NCBI RefSeq assembly: GCF_013402915.1
Contig: NC_050725.1
Location: 248,001 to 312,000 of the forward strand
DNA from: Zygotorulaspora mrakii
Taxonomy: Eukaryota; Ascomycota; Saccharomycetes; Saccharomycetales; Saccharomycetaceae
DNA length: 64,000 bases
Reading direction: 5' to 3'
Below the pieces are notes generated by a model. That model worked only from the letters and a program-made list of their open reading frames with translations. It did no database searches and had not been told where the DNA came from. Positions 1 through 10,923 of the stretch are shown here, piece by piece; the stretch's first letter is position 1, and each line of letters opens with the position of its first letter. The position numbers were made by a program, and so were the translations under genes.

Positions 1-1
1 C

Positions 2-1276
2 GATATTTCAGAATTTTACCAGTTCAATGAAAACGTCGATGACCGTGGATCATCGTTTCCCTCGCGTATTGTCAAAAATTGGGGGCCGGCTTTAACAGTG
101 CTGAAGCCACGAGGTTTACTAAATCATGGGGTCACGTGCTATACCAATGCTGCTGTCCAGGCAATGATTCATATTCCCGCTATTCAGCATTATCTATTCG
201 ACATATTGCGCGGCAAGTATGACGATACCATTGATCGTCATTCTGTGTCCTATGTGCTTGCGGAAACGAGCAGGAAAATGTGGTTACCACAGGACAAATC
301 CAGAAAGAAGTCTTCTTCGTATTTTATCAATCCAAAGAAATTACTGGCAAGATTGGATGACATAAATTGCATGATGAGCGAATGGCAACAGGAAGATTCT
401 CACGAATATTTCATGTCCTTAATGTCAAGATTACAGGAGGATTCTGTGCCTAGAGGTCACAAGATGACAGAATCTATTGTTTATGATATCTTTGGCGGTT
501 TATTGAAACAAAAAGTGGCCTGCAAGTCTTGCGGATACGTTTCAGAGACCGAGCAACCATTCTACGATTTGTCTTTGCATTTAAAGGGCAAAAAAATTCT
601 GCAACAAACAGCTTCATCATCATCAACCTCTTCCATAAATTCAGAAAATGGTGACTCGACACATAAAAAGTTTTCGATCGAGAAGTCGATAAAAGAATTC
701 TTCAATACGGAACTGATAAAAGTTGATAAAGAGAAAAAGGGTTATGTGTGTGAGAATTGTAAAAAGACGACAAACGCATTGAAACATAATTTAATAATAA
801 GGGCACCTGAAACTTTATTAATTCATTTGAAGAAATTTAGATTCAATGGAACGTCTTCTTCAAAGATGAAGCAAGCAGTTTCTTATCCGATGTTTTTGGA
901 TCTAACAGAATACTGCGATAAAGTCTCCCTACCCGTCAAATATCAACTGACTACCGTTGTTGTTCACGAAGGTCGGTCCTTATCTTCCGGTCATTATATC
1001 GTTCATTGCAGACAACCTGATGGATCATGGGCCACTTATGATGACGAGTATATCAATAAGATTTCAGAAAAAGATGTATTAAAAGAAGCCAATGCATATT
1101 ACTTGTTGTACACGAGATTGACTCCAAGAAAAGTTTCTTTTAAAAAATCGGATAAAAAATTCGCTGATGAACTAAGTATTCCATTATCAAATAATGTATC
1201 CACACCTTCATCATCGCCTGTAATAAACCGGAACAAAAAGTGGAAGAAAAATATAAGAAAGAAGTTCAATCATTAA
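2..1276 (+). CDS. UBP10: Ubiquitin-specific protease, UBP10 type (5' end outside window)
   Basis: C-terminal catalytic part of a nuclear ubiquitin C-terminal hydrolase (peptidase C19). The family member Ubp10/Dot4 removes ubiquitin from histone H2B and PCNA and supports silencing. The frame is open from base 2 with no ATG before conserved sequence, so the start lies outside the window. The Cys box (NHGVTCYTNA) is near nt 125-155. A Cys pair CKSC and a second pair CENC form the zinc-ribbon-like insert. The His box (SSGHYIVHC) is near nt 985-1010. The linker between the two Cys pairs is Ser-rich. The end is very basic (KKWKKNIRKKF), as expected for a nuclear or nucleolar tail. Gene order UBP10-MRPL19-NPR1 matches S. 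cerevisiae YNL186W-YNL185C-YNL183C. The identity is firm; only the N-terminus is unseen. Confidence 0.93.
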   Translation, partial: DISEFYQFNENVDDRGSSFPSRIVKNWGPALTVLKPRGLLNHGVTCYTNAAVQAMIHIPAIQHYLFDILRGKYDDTIDRHSVSYVLAETSRKMWLPQDKSRKKSSSYFINPKKLLARLDDINCMMSEWQQEDSHEYFMSLMSRLQEDSVPRGHKMTESIVYDIFGGLLKQKVACKSCGYVSETEQPFYDLSLHLKGKKILQQTASSSSTSSINSENGDSTHKKFSIEKSIKEFFNTELIKVDKEKKGYVCENCKKTTNALKHNLIIRAPETLLIHLKKFRFNGTSSSKMKQAVSYPMFLDLTEYCDKVSLPVKYQLTTVVVHEGRSLSSGHYIVHCRQPDGSWATYDDEYINKISEKDVLKEANAYYLLYTRLTPRKVSFKKSDKKFADELSIPLSNNVSTPSSSPVINRNKKWKKNIRKKFNH

Positions 1277-1424
1277 GGAAGATAAGCCAAACCTCTTTTT
1301 TTTCTCTTCTATCACTTTTTTCTAAAGATTTACAGGTATAATTCTAATGCATTTTTGTTTTTTGTATAACGTATAGTATATTATTTACAGGCAAAGTAGA
1401 TTTGATATTTTTTTCTCAACATCT

Positions 1425-1874
1425 TCAAGGAACAACTTTAATACCCATGCTTCCTGCAACGCCAATGACAGACTTTACAATTCCTTCCATTGAAAGCATG
1501 GAATGCTTGCCATCTGACTTTTTTATTTTTGCAATTTCATAGATGTGCTTTAGTGACAGTTCACCAACTGTTCTCTCAGGAATTGAAATGTTTGGTTGTC
1601 CATGGCCTTTATCGACTCTTAGTGCTTTCAACAATAGGTATCCCGTAGGTGGAGACTTCATTTCAAAACTGAAAGATCTATCTGGCTTTATAGTTATCAT
1701 CACAGGGATGGGTGTACCGGGCTGATATGACGCTGTACGTGCATTGAACTCTTTACAAAAATCCATCGCTTTAATACCCTTGGAACCTAACGCAGGGCCC
1801 ACTGGAGGTGAAGGTGTTGCTTTACCTGCATCTACTATTAACTTCACAAATAAATTCTTAGCAACTCGTGACAT
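1425..1874 (-). CDS. MRPL19: Mitochondrial large-subunit ribosomal protein uL11m
   Basis: 149 aa, ATG start, no intron. It is a bacterial-type L11 protein of the mitoribosome GTPase-associated region. The N-terminal domain carries the L11 motif [14 protein letters not shown] (about residues 21-34) and the C-terminal rRNA-binding domain ends [11 protein letters not shown]. Length is close to the yeast family size of about 158 aa. As in other L11m proteins, no long presequence is obvious; the first residues ([19 protein letters not shown]) run directly into the conserved domain. It lies tail-to-tail with UBP10. A Reb1-type TTACCCG sits about 120 bp upstream of the ATG and probably sets the promoter. 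Confidence 0.93.
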   Translation of the reverse strand: MSRVAKNLFVKLIVDAGKATPSPPVGPALGSKGIKAMDFCKEFNARTASYQPGTPIPVMITIKPDRSFSFEMKSPPTGYLLLKALRVDKGHGQPNISIPERTVGELSLKHIYEIAKIKKSDGKHSMLSMEGIVKSVIGVAGSMGIKVVP

Positions 1875-1990
1875 AACAAACTACGGATACTTATTTGCAG
1901 TGATATTGCAATGCCCGTTGCAATAAATTATTCTAATCAAGCATGGTTATTTCATTTATTTGATTTTTCATTATTGAGAAATTAAAAGCG

Positions 1991-1997
1991 TTACCCG
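1991..1997. promoter_or_regulatory. Reb1-type site TTACCCG upstream of MRPL19
   Basis: TTACCCG heptamer about 120 bp upstream of the MRPL19 start. In yeasts this is the core site of the general regulatory factor Reb1, which clears nucleosomes from promoters. The rest of the 412-bp interval 1875-2286 (MRPL19 promoter plus the 3' side of the kinase gene) shows nothing else I recognise. Confidence 0.5.
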
Positions 1998-2286
1998 ACT
2001 AAAATGTGTAAGTAGAAGCAAATATACTGGCAAAGATGCTAACAAACATGACGAAGCACAGAGTATAGCTTTCCTTATATCGTTACTTAAATATGTTTTC
2101 AGTGTATAATCTATAGCACTTCATTTGTCCAGATATGTGAGTACGTGAAGCGTGTTAATATCTCATAGACTCTAAATGAATAAAACACAAGACAGAATGC
2201 GGATGTGAAATATAAGCTTGATGATATCGATAGAAATAATGGTGAATATTTCAATAATACATATAAAATACAAGCAGCTATCAATC

Positions 2287-4533
2287 TCACTTATTCTGTT
2301 TTTTCTTTTTCTTCTCTAACCCAGCAATATGTGCTTCACTTTGATCCACTTTTGTATGGGTGTGGTCAGCGCCAGGTACAAGTTTGAAAGTCAAACCATC
2401 TTCAACCATACGACAGGCGTCAATACCCACAATCCATGGGTCTTCCATGATTTCATCAATGTTGGCCCTACACGCAGGAGCTAATTCTACCATACGCCTC
2501 AGAATGTCTTGCGATTCCTCTGGTAAAGAATGACACAATCTTTGGGGACCAATGGTTGTATTGTTTGGATCAGCGGCATTATTAGCTGATTTATCCTTTG
2601 AATTTGGAGTCGTTGGAGTGTCCAAATTGTCATAAGACGGAGGATCTGGAGCTCTTGTAACAAGGGCACTCAACGAATCACAGTCGCGACCGGAGCAGAA
2701 AAGTTTGAATGAATTATCTCTCAATTTTGGTATCTTCCATGGGAATTTCTTCAGTATCATACAAGCAAAGATAATTGCGACAGACCATATATCAACAGGA
2801 CGTGGATCGTACTTGGAAAATATGCAAACTTCGGGTGCCAAATACGGATCGCTACCAACAATTCCACTTGCTTCTACTAAATTTTTTGAAAATGGATAAG
2901 AAAACACAACTGCTGCCCCAAAATCAATCAATTTAACAATACCATTCTCATTGATGACACAGTTATCCAATTTCAAGTCTCTATGTGCTAAGCCAATACC
3001 ATGCAAATATTGAACACCTTTTAAAATTTGTTTGAAACAGCAACAGATCTCTTCATATGACATTTTGTTACTCATGACTATGGCAAATAAATCGTATTCA
3101 CAATACTCCATAACCTGCAAAATTCTGTTATTGTCATAGACTATCTCAATCGTCTCAATAATATTTTGATGACGTAGAGTTGTACCAATACAATACTCTG
3201 AAGTAATTTTTTTAACATATTCCCTTTTATTTTCATGATCGAATTTTGCTCTGAATTCTTTGACTGCAAAAACTTTGTTGTCCACAATTCTCTTGACCAG
3301 TTTGACGGACCCACCTGCTCCAGCTCCTAAATCGTCACCTGTTCGAACATATCTTTTTGAAAAAGGTAAACTTGTATCATTTGTGTGGGAATATATCGTA
3401 TCACCGTTGAAGCTGCCGTAAGAGCCGGGTGTGAACCCTGAGTTATTTGAAGTTTGGGATGCATATGGTACGGCAACATTAGTACTTGGTGAACCAGTCA
3501 AACCATTTGCCCCAGATAGGTTTGCACCTGATCCCTTTTTGAAAAAAGATTTTATGTTCACCACAGACGAGTGTCTCGATTTCGGTCCACTTTGAGTAAG
3601 TACGCTTTCATGGGTGGAGGACGGGGATTCTGCGAAAGTATCACTGAAAGAACCTGACGGTTGCCTGGAAGATATATACAAACTGCTTTGTCTTGCTCGA
3701 CCAGGTTTTGGGATGGCAGTTGCGGAGGATGAAGAAGATGGTTTAACTCCTGATGTAGTAGTCGGAGTAATCGACCCATTCATGGAAGGACTTTCTTTCG
3801 AATTCTTTGAGAAGAATAGGTTACCGAATTGAGAAGAGAGTGAATTTGATCTCGATAAACCACCAGCCTGTGACGAATTATCTAATGAAGATTTTTGTAG
3901 CTTTTGCTTTGATATAACAAACCTTGGTTCAACAGAATCTACCTTTGGTGAAGAAATAACGTTTGAATCGATAGCGGATACGTTACTAGGAATCCCCCCA
4001 CCATAAGTTTCTAACCATGACGAAGAAAACGATGAATTGCTACCACTTGAACCCAGGCCGTTGTCTTTATTCGAGTTAGGTACCGAATAAGGTATACTGG
4101 AGCTTAGCGATGGAATTTGCCTGGCACCGCCACCGGTATTGGGAGTAACTGGTCCACTCGATCGAACCGACCTGCCATTTTGGCCAATAGGAGAGCCGTA
4201 CGAAGCTCCGGAAAGGTTACCGGTATCTATGTGTATCGATCCATTACGATCACGCACAGGTATACTGGATCCGTAGGCTGCTGTGTGCGCAGAATTTACA
4301 TTCAAAAAGCTTGATGAAAAATGTGGTCCAGCTCCAAACGATGTCCCCGCCTCCGAAGATTCCTCACCAGAATCTATCTGCGTCACGGTCGTAATACTGG
4401 TCTGGGAATTCTGCGCTGTTGAATCTCTATCTATCTCTGCGAGCCGCAATGGTGTTGGAGTGCCCTTTTTGGAGAGACCATCGCTGCCCTCATTTTTTCG
4501 TTTCTCTTGCAAAAGCCTGGTTAGAGATGACAT
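2287..4533 (-). CDS. NPR1: Npr1/Prr2-type Ser/Thr kinase controlling nutrient permeases
   Basis: 748 aa, ATG start. The first ~395 residues are a long, disordered, Ser-rich regulatory region, the place where TORC1 phosphorylates Npr1. The kinase domain (about 397-705) has the Gly loop GAGAGGSVKLV, the VAIK-type Lys in VFAVKEF, HRDLKLDN (near residue 516), DFG (near 536), and APE followed by DIWS. Npr1 stabilises amino-acid and ammonium permeases by opposing arrestin/Rsp5-driven endocytosis. S. cerevisiae has NPR1 (YNL183C) and the paralogue PRR2 (YDL214C). The neighbours here (MRPL19, IPI3 from YNL; NOP6 from YDL) mean this single gene corresponds to both. The C-terminus ends in a short Lys run. 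Upstream, 4534-4989 is its promoter; no diagnostic element is seen there. Confidence 0.9.
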   Translation of the reverse strand: MSSLTRLLQEKRKNEGSDGLSKKGTPTPLRLAEIDRDSTAQNSQTSITTVTQIDSGEESSEAGTSFGAGPHFSSSFLNVNSAHTAAYGSSIPVRDRNGSIHIDTGNLSGASYGSPIGQNGRSVRSSGPVTPNTGGGARQIPSLSSSIPYSVPNSNKDNGLGSSGSNSSFSSSWLETYGGGIPSNVSAIDSNVISSPKVDSVEPRFVISKQKLQKSSLDNSSQAGGLSRSNSLSSQFGNLFFSKNSKESPSMNGSITPTTTSGVKPSSSSSATAIPKPGRARQSSLYISSRQPSGSFSDTFAESPSSTHESVLTQSGPKSRHSSVVNIKSFFKKGSGANLSGANGLTGSPSTNVAVPYASQTSNNSGFTPGSYGSFNGDTIYSHTNDTSLPFSKRYVRTGDDLGAGAGGSVKLVKRIVDNKVFAVKEFRAKFDHENKREYVKKITSEYCIGTTLRHQNIIETIEIVYDNNRILQVMEYCEYDLFAIVMSNKMSYEEICCCFKQILKGVQYLHGIGLAHRDLKLDNCVINENGIVKLIDFGAAVVFSYPFSKNLVEASGIVGSDPYLAPEVCIFSKYDPRPVDIWSVAIIFACMILKKFPWKIPKLRDNSFKLFCSGRDCDSLSALVTRAPDPPSYDNLDTPTTPNSKDKSANNAADPNNTTIGPQRLCHSLPEESQDILRRMVELAPACRANIDEIMEDPWIVGIDACRMVEDGLTFKLVPGADHTHTKVDQSEAHIAGLEKKKKKQNK

Positions 4534-4989
4534 CTAAATCCTCAGTTCTTTTTATAGCCAAAATGCAGTTTTGGAAATCAGTTTCAATAAGAACTCTTTG
4601 ATGGAGAAACTGCTAACAATGATTGTAATTTGTTTTCAAAACTTCGCAATATTCTCGAGAAACAGGGCTCTGATTGAGTTCAAGAAGCCTAAGATATACC
4701 AATACTGATGAAATGTTATAATTTACTCTCTTCCCCTTCAGTTGAAGGTCCCACGTTGGAAAAAGTCCCCTGCCTCTACTTTTGATTATTCGCCGCCATA
4801 ATAAAAGATGCCTTTCTGAGAGCGACGCTCTTTCAAGAAAGGTCATTGATAACGATTTAACATATTGTACGAATAGAGCTGAACAGAATGTACGCTGTGG
4901 ATAGTAACTGATGTTCTATCGTTGCTAGTAAGAGTGTACACTCTTTATGTATTATACTATGTGAGTACTTGTTGCTGTTGTGTATGTAA

Positions 4990-5637
4990 TTATTTAATTA
5001 GCTTGGCTCTATCGGGATGGATACCCTGGGGAAGCAACGACGGCTGCTGCTCAGCTGCTTTCGTCGTCGAGATGGCAGCGTTACTCTTCTTCTGAGAGCT
5101 CTCTTGGATCATCTTGGCCATTCTCGTACGACGTTCCTCCTCGAACTTGATATTTTTATTTCTTAGTTTCTGTACTCTATCTGAGCTGTTTCCACCACCA
5201 CCAACTGTCAATTCCACATTGATCTTCTTGTCTTTGAGGAGAGTTCTGTGTTGAAGCAGAGCGATATCCATACGACTTTGAATGTTTTTCTGATCTTTAT
5301 CTCCGTCAAACTCTAGGAATGCAATTCCCTTATCCGGGCGAATTCTAATGAAATCTGGAGAACTTGATTTGAAATGAGATTGTAGCTCTGTCTGTGTTAT
5401 ATCCTTGGGCAAGCCACCAACAAAAAGTAGAAATCTATTGCTGCTCTTACTCTGATCACGCCCCTTTCCACCACGTCCTCTGCGTGTTTTTCTTTTCTTC
5501 TTAACGGGCTCTTCATCCTTACTCTGTGTTTCTTCTTGCTGTACTCGCTTCAATTGATTGTCCTTCTCACGTTCTTCTTTAGGCTTTCTGAACTGTTGAG
5601 CTTTCTGCTGCTTCTTGGTCAGCTTTTCTTCCACCAT
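4990..5637 (-). CDS. NOP6: Nucleolar RRM protein Nop6
   Basis: 215 aa from the ATG at 5637 (MVEEKLTKKQQ); the frame reads five codons further upstream only through a TTG. Order: Lys/Glu-rich start, basic stretch KKKRKTRRGRGGKGR, one RRM (about residues 70-150; RNP2-like LFVGGLP and RNP1-like KGIAFLEF), then a charged helical tail. Nop6 binds the 5' external transcribed spacer of pre-rRNA and helps early 40S assembly in the nucleolus. Orthologue of YDL213C. Its place between the NPR1 and IPI3 orthologues shows the merged pre-duplication order. It shares a short divergent-free gap of 217 bp with the IPI3 3' end. Confidence 0.88.
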   Translation of the reverse strand: MVEEKLTKKQQKAQQFRKPKEEREKDNQLKRVQQEETQSKDEEPVKKKRKTRRGRGGKGRDQSKSSNRFLLFVGGLPKDITQTELQSHFKSSSPDFIRIRPDKGIAFLEFDGDKDQKNIQSRMDIALLQHRTLLKDKKINVELTVGGGGNSSDRVQKLRNKNIKFEEERRTRMAKMIQESSQKKSNAAISTTKAAEQQPSLLPQGIHPDRAKLIK

Positions 5638-5854
5638 GGCGTATATATTCAATTTGACCTCGTTCCAGTGGCAGATAAACCTCTTGCTCTTGTTCTCTTC
5701 TTGCGTTTTTAGACATCATCTATCTCATCTCATCTCATTTTTATTTGAAATAGCGGAAAATTTTTGTTTGCGCTATAGGCGCATATACAATCAATTACTT
5801 AGAAAAAGGAACTTCGAGAGGAAGTACATCTGCTATAACCTATCAATTTTTGAA

Positions 5855-7468
5855 TTATATACTGTCGTCTATAATCGAATGATTTCTGGCGAGTAATGCT
5901 TCATGCTCTTGATACAATTTTTCGTGCATTTCCCGCAACTCTTTGTAAGCCTCCGTTAATGTTTGAACGTTTGCCTTGAGTTCTTCTATCTGTGGATCCT
6001 TCGTGGAGTGTTTGACAACATCTGCGTCCTGTTCTCCGACGATTTTAATTTGACTACTGTTCTTGTCGGCCTGCAAGAAAAAGGTTTGTTGAATCTTGAC
6101 TTGATCCATGTATTTTTCAAAGTCGTTTAACGGTAGGATGGTGCTGTCTAGATCTTCACCTACTTGGCCCCAAATTTCGTGCAATTGACCTGCCTTTGTT
6201 TTATCATATATTACTCTTTGTAAAGTCGGGATCTTTTGTGTGTTGTTTAAAGAACCTAGTTTGAATGTTTCTGCAATAGCTTGCCCATCCGTTTCAACAT
6301 ATTGTGGGGTAATGAGGATATTTGTTACACAGCCATGAAGAGATTGAGTTGTTGAAAGCGGTTCCATTGTTCTTAAAATTTGTTTGGAGTATATTTCGAC
6401 AATAGACACCTTTCCATGAGAATCACCTACCACCAGAAGAGTACCATCCATTGAAATTTCCAATTTGGTAACCTCCACGTCAATAACTTTATCACATAAG
6501 AGCTGACCCATGGCATATAGCTTTTCTCCATCCTGGATTGATTGCTGTTCGTCGATACGTTCTACTAATGAGAAGATTCTGGGTTTTCCTTCGTCGATCG
6601 ATTGAACTAAGTTTGATATTTTACCATCCTTAAGGTTGTAATATAGCGGCAAGTTGAAGCAACCTTCCTTAGTTCCTATGTAGCAAGCCCTGTCTGCAGG
6701 ATCCAGAGTAACTGACTGTATTGCATATGGCAATGAAAACGTAGCCAGTAGACTTGGATTTATTGATTCTTTCTTATTGCTACGGCCAATTAGATTTAAA
6801 CTATAGCATCTTAGAGTAGCATCTTCTGAGACGGTGAATAACTTGGTTCCTGAGGACGATAAGAAATCACCACTGCTGCTGGAAACTTGAAAATCTGTGA
6901 CGGATAGTGTGTGATCATGTAAAATGCAAATAGGCTTTGGTTCATCAACCGATACAAGATCCATAGTTTGCCAAATCATAACTCGTGCATCGCTACCTGA
7001 AGTGACAATGTATTTTCCACCAACGATCGATTGTATTTTGGTGATAGATTGGTAATGTGCCATAGGTTTCACGCCCAATAAGATACCTGAGCTCAATTCC
7101 CAGACATAAAGTTTTGCGGATGGCGTGGAACCTATTAAAAGATACGGAAGGTCGAAATTTGCCAATTTATGTTGATGTTGTTCGTTTCTCGAATATGTAA
7201 TTCCATTACTCTCTACTACTTCCAAACAATTTATCACCTCTGGTAATGGTAATCTCTGTTCAATAGATTCTCTCTTGTGTTGTCCTGCAATGTTGTATAC
7301 GTTAATTAAAGCCTTTTTGCCTTGTGCAACAAAGAGGTACTTGTTTCCCACCTTTACCGCACTATTCTTACTTCCTACTGTGCACTGTCTCAAGGTTGCT
7401 TGTTCATAGGTATGTATGTTTGCCACAGAGGCAGTGTCATTTGTAGTAAAAACGATCTGCTCGTCCAT
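5855..7468 (-). CDS. IPI3: WD-repeat subunit of the Rix1/Ipi complex
   Basis: 537 aa from the ATG at 7468 ([11 protein letters not shown]). An in-frame TTG 66 bp upstream is not used because the ATG start aligns with the family N-terminus. WD-type repeats fill most of the protein (for example [24 protein letters not shown], then [11 protein letters not shown]), with a C-terminal helical tail rich in Glu. Ipi3 works with Rix1 and Ipi1 in pre-60S maturation, ITS2 processing and licensing of replication. Orthologue of YNL182C. It is divergent from PBR1 across 234 bp. Confidence 0.92.
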   Translation of the reverse strand: MDEQIVFTTNDTASVANIHTYEQATLRQCTVGSKNSAVKVGNKYLFVAQGKKALINVYNIAGQHKRESIEQRLPLPEVINCLEVVESNGITYSRNEQHQHKLANFDLPYLLIGSTPSAKLYVWELSSGILLGVKPMAHYQSITKIQSIVGGKYIVTSGSDARVMIWQTMDLVSVDEPKPICILHDHTLSVTDFQVSSSSGDFLSSSGTKLFTVSEDATLRCYSLNLIGRSNKKESINPSLLATFSLPYAIQSVTLDPADRACYIGTKEGCFNLPLYYNLKDGKISNLVQSIDEGKPRIFSLVERIDEQQSIQDGEKLYAMGQLLCDKVIDVEVTKLEISMDGTLLVVGDSHGKVSIVEIYSKQILRTMEPLSTTQSLHGCVTNILITPQYVETDGQAIAETFKLGSLNNTQKIPTLQRVIYDKTKAGQLHEIWGQVGEDLDSTILPLNDFEKYMDQVKIQQTFFLQADKNSSQIKIVGEQDADVVKHSTKDPQIEELKANVQTLTEAYKELREMHEKLYQEHEALLARNHSIIDDSI

Positions 7469-7702
7469 CGGTGTGCGATATAATAGGTCAGTATTACAAC
7501 TTATCTGCTCTTTGCTCGTAAGGTTTACAATCAAGCGATGAGATGAGATGAGTTGGAATATTGAAAATTTTTAGACTGAAATCTTGAACCTTTCTCTCTA
7601 AGCGCGCATCTGATAAAATAAAAAAGAGAGCTCACATGTAATTATACAAAAGAAAGCATTTACATTGCCTTCAAAAGATTTGTTAAAACCATCCATTCTA
7701 AA

Positions 7703-8878
7703 ATGCCTTTAAATATATTAGAGACAGCAATAATTAAAGGTACTGATCATATACCATATTTCCACCAAATCAAAGTTGCTACTCCCATTGTTGTCACGGC
7801 AGGTCTGATCAAGTATTGGTCGCGTGGAGGCTCCAATACATGGGAAAGAAAACTCCATGGGAAAGTTTACATAGTGACAGGAGCAACATCTCAAGGTATG
7901 GGGACCTCCGCTCTCCTAGAGATGGCATTACTAGGTGCGCAATTGATTGTTCTAACTAGAACTGTAGATGAGTGGACGACCGACTGGTGTAATGATCTTC
8001 GAGAGAAAACAGGTAATGATCTTATTTATATTGAAAAATGTGATTTAAGCGATTTGCATCAAGTGCGTAAATTTGCCACAGGCTGGTTAAATAATTCACC
8101 ACCAAGAAGACTTGACGGTGTAATAATAATGTCTGGAGAAATGGAACCATGGGGCATTCCAACTATATCTCCACCTGTCAGAAGATCTTCTGTGGATGGA
8201 TTAGAGTTACAAATGGCTACCAATTTTGCCGGTATTTTTCATCTTTTAGATTTGTTGCAACCTAGTTTCAAGGCGCAACCACCAGACAGGAGTGTAAGAA
8301 TTCTTGTAACAACCTGCTGGTTACAGTCACTTGGTGATGTCAAGGAGGAAGATGCACTCTGGCAATCACAAAAATTCAACAGTTCATTGAAATTTTTTGC
8401 TAGCAGTAAATTGCAACTATCCCTAACGATTTTAGAACTACAAAGAAGAATTAGAACAGAGATGCAGAAAACAAAGCATGATGGAGTTGAAAGAACTGGT
8501 AGAAATGTTTCAGTCGCATTAGTGCAACCAGGCACAATGCGCTCGCTTAGTTTGCGCCGTGTGATAAGTAATGGATCAGTTGTGATATTATTGATTTTCT
8601 ATTGTTTACTATTGTACCCATTATTGTTTTTATTCACAAAGAGTGGACGTCGCGGTGCTCAAAGTGTACTTTATGCACTAATGACACCAGAACTGGAAGA
8701 GGTAAATCTGAAAGACGATGAAGTTAAATATATTTCTGATTGTGCACTTGTTCAATTGCCACGTAAAGAGTTCAAAGATCACGAACTACAAAAAAAACTA
8801 TATGATAACACCAAAAGAGATATATATGAACTGGAGAAAAAAATGGCAATTAAGAGAAATCAAAAGAAAAAGGACTAG
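7703..8878 (+). CDS. PBR1: Membrane-bound short-chain dehydrogenase-like protein Pbr1
   Basis: 391 aa, ATG start. N-terminal Rossmann fold with VYIVTGATSQGMGTSALLE (about residues 54-72), the nucleotide-binding glycine motif of short-chain dehydrogenases. The region where the family normally has YxxxK reads FASSK, with Phe in the Tyr place, so classical dehydrogenase activity is doubtful. A strong membrane segment (VVILLIFYCLLLYPLLFLF, about residues 292-310) precedes a basic tail (KRNQKKKD) likely facing the cytosol. Orthologue of the essential S. cerevisiae gene YNL181W, whose substrate is not known to me. It is convergent with RHO5. Confidence 0.85.
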   Translation: MPLNILETAIIKGTDHIPYFHQIKVATPIVVTAGLIKYWSRGGSNTWERKLHGKVYIVTGATSQGMGTSALLEMALLGAQLIVLTRTVDEWTTDWCNDLREKTGNDLIYIEKCDLSDLHQVRKFATGWLNNSPPRRLDGVIIMSGEMEPWGIPTISPPVRRSSVDGLELQMATNFAGIFHLLDLLQPSFKAQPPDRSVRILVTTCWLQSLGDVKEEDALWQSQKFNSSLKFFASSKLQLSLTILELQRRIRTEMQKTKHDGVERTGRNVSVALVQPGTMRSLSLRRVISNGSVVILLIFYCLLLYPLLFLFTKSGRRGAQSVLYALMTPELEEVNLKDDEVKYISDCALVQLPRKEFKDHELQKKLYDNTKRDIYELEKKMAIKRNQKKKD

Positions 8879-8967
8879 CTATAATAATAAATAACAGGTT
8901 ACTCAAAGATAAATATTAGCGTCACTGTCTGTATTTAAGAATTACAAATTTTGTTTTGAAGTATATA

Positions 8968-9852
8968 TTACAGTATAGCACAAGTTGATTTCTTCTTTAA
9001 CTTTTTCAGATATTTTACACCAGAGGCAGGGGTTATTCTCTTCTTCTTCTGCGGCTTCACTGTGCTCTCCGCAGAGTTTTCATATAAAACTTTTTGTTGT
9101 TGCTTCTGTTTTTGCTGCTGCTGCTGTCCTTGAATTGGTTCTTGTGCTAGTTGACGCTGCTGCTCCTTTTCATTTTGCTGTTGCTGGTCTCTTACTTGCT
9201 TCCTTTCAGCTCTTAATTTGTCTTTATCAACTTTTTCTGGGTCATAAACAACCGAAGAAACCGACTGCTCAAAGACTTCCCTCACACCTGATTGAGTTGC
9301 TGCAGAGCATTCAACATAACCGATAAAACCACATTGTTTAACGACACTATCGATCTCATCTTGTGAGACAAAATCAGAATTCAATTCCTTCAATCTTTCT
9401 GCCTCACCTGCTGATTCTCGCAAATCAGACTTTGTACCAACGAGAAAAATTGGGTATTTACCCAATTTCTTGTAGAAATCTGTGCTCTCTAAACCAGAAT
9501 TTTGAAGTATCTCAGGACACCATTTATCAACGACATTTTTCAATGAACTTGGCTCGCTAATCGAAAAACACACAAGGAAAACATCTGTCTGAGGATATGA
9601 CAATGGTCTCAAACGATCATACTCTTCCTGGCCAGCAGTATCCCACAAGTTCAACTTGAACAATTGAGAATCGTCCTTAGAATCATCACTTTCCTCATCG
9701 AAATACGGATTTGGCAATAGAACCGTTGTAGAATAATTATCAAAAACTGTTGGGATATAATCCTGCGGAAAGGTATTTGTGGTGTACGATATAAGCAAAG
9801 ACGTCTTACCAACTGCACCGTCTCCCACCACAACACATTTGATTGATCTCAT
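8968..9852 (-). CDS. RHO5: Rho-family GTPase Rho5
   Basis: 294 aa, ATG start. G1 GDGAVGKTSLL (residues 10-20), effector region YIPTVFDNYST, G3 DTAGQE, G4 as GTKSDLRE and G5 ECSAATQ. A short insert follows the Phe of the effector region (NPYFDEESDDSKD). The hypervariable part is Gln-rich (runs of 4-6 Gln) and basic, ending in the CAAX box CAIL for prenylation. Rho5 is the yeast Rac1 relative; it acts in cell wall, nutrient and oxidative-stress signalling at plasma membrane and mitochondria. Orthologue of YNL180C. The Gln/Lys-rich insert is shorter than in S. cerevisiae (331 aa). Confidence 0.92.
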   Translation of the reverse strand: MRSIKCVVVGDGAVGKTSLLISYTTNTFPQDYIPTVFDNYSTTVLLPNPYFDEESDDSKDDSQLFKLNLWDTAGQEEYDRLRPLSYPQTDVFLVCFSISEPSSLKNVVDKWCPEILQNSGLESTDFYKKLGKYPIFLVGTKSDLRESAGEAERLKELNSDFVSQDEIDSVVKQCGFIGYVECSAATQSGVREVFEQSVSSVVYDPEKVDKDKLRAERKQVRDQQQQNEKEQQRQLAQEPIQGQQQQQKQKQQQKVLYENSAESTVKPQKKKRITPASGVKYLKKLKKKSTCAIL

Positions 9853-10884
9853 ATTCTGAGTTTGACTCTTGATAAGAAAGGCTATGACCTATCCTCACAC
9901 TATAATAACTATATAGCTGAATCGCGCTTTCAATTTGCCCAATTGATAAGTTCAAGCGTTTTGTCTGGAAAGTAGATGGAAAACAAAAAAAATTTGACTA
10001 CTCTTTCCTCGAAACGACAATCAAATTTCAGTTCGGGGGGACTAAACCTAATCAGCAGCTCTCGGCTAAAATCTGAAAAATACAAACTTGGAAGAGCTTG
10101 AAAATAAGACACAACCACAGAAACCACTTCAAGTACAACAGTCGAGAGTCTGATCGTTTGAATATTACAGATATATCTCCCTCCACTGGATCTTTTGGGT
10201 AATTTGAAGGTACATTACTAATACAGGAGCCTGCCACTCGCCGTATCTGATCTTTCTATTTCTCTGCGCGGGTGCCCATCCAACAGACTGCACAACACAA
10301 GACACAACGGTGACTATGCTACGCTATGCAATGTTCTGCTGTACTCTGCTGTACCCTGCTGTGCTGTACGCTGTGCTACGCCATACTACGCAATGCCACT
10401 ACACCGTCGTGTCTGTATATGGCAAGGTACGTTGCAGCTGTTGCAGAATTGAGGAACGACGTTTAGCGTCGGGGCGCCGGAATATGAAAACGCATCAAGC
10501 ATTCCAGAAGAGGGTAAAGCTGCCTGTCTCTAACAAGAACAACTGCAGGTGGGACCAGCAGTAACGCATAATCACCACACTTGGCAGGCTGTACGTTTCT
10601 TCGTTACACTGACGTAGTTTCTGTTGCAACTGCACTTCCTTTTAAGTTTCGTCGTTTCTCCCAAAATTCCAGTTTTTTTCACCACTGGCGGGGTTTAAAC
10701 GGGCCAGAACACATTAAAACGGTACGAGAAACCTAATCGTCACAAAGAATGTGCACTTTTTACCCAAACAGGAAACACGAGATTGAATATCCAAAAACAA
10801 AAACTACATAGGCGGGTAACCCCGCTGGGGGGCAAGAATACTAATCAAGAACGGTCGAGGGGCTTTCTGTAAGCGGTAGCGAAC

Positions 10885-10914
10885 GCTAGGTGACGCTAGG
10901 TGACGCTAGGTGAC
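10885..10914 (+). repeat. 10-bp direct repeat, three copies
   Basis: Three exact tandem copies of gctaggtgac, followed by a partial unit, in the RHO5-RPS3 intergenic region. Immediately after comes a run with two ACGCGT boxes. Confidence 0.85.
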
Positions 10915-10923
10915 GCTACGCTT

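Noticed and set aside
4613..4846. 77-codon frame on the minus strand upstream of NPR1
   Set aside because: No recognisable composition, lies in the promoter space of NPR1, and is similar in position to a dubious ORF in S. cerevisiae.
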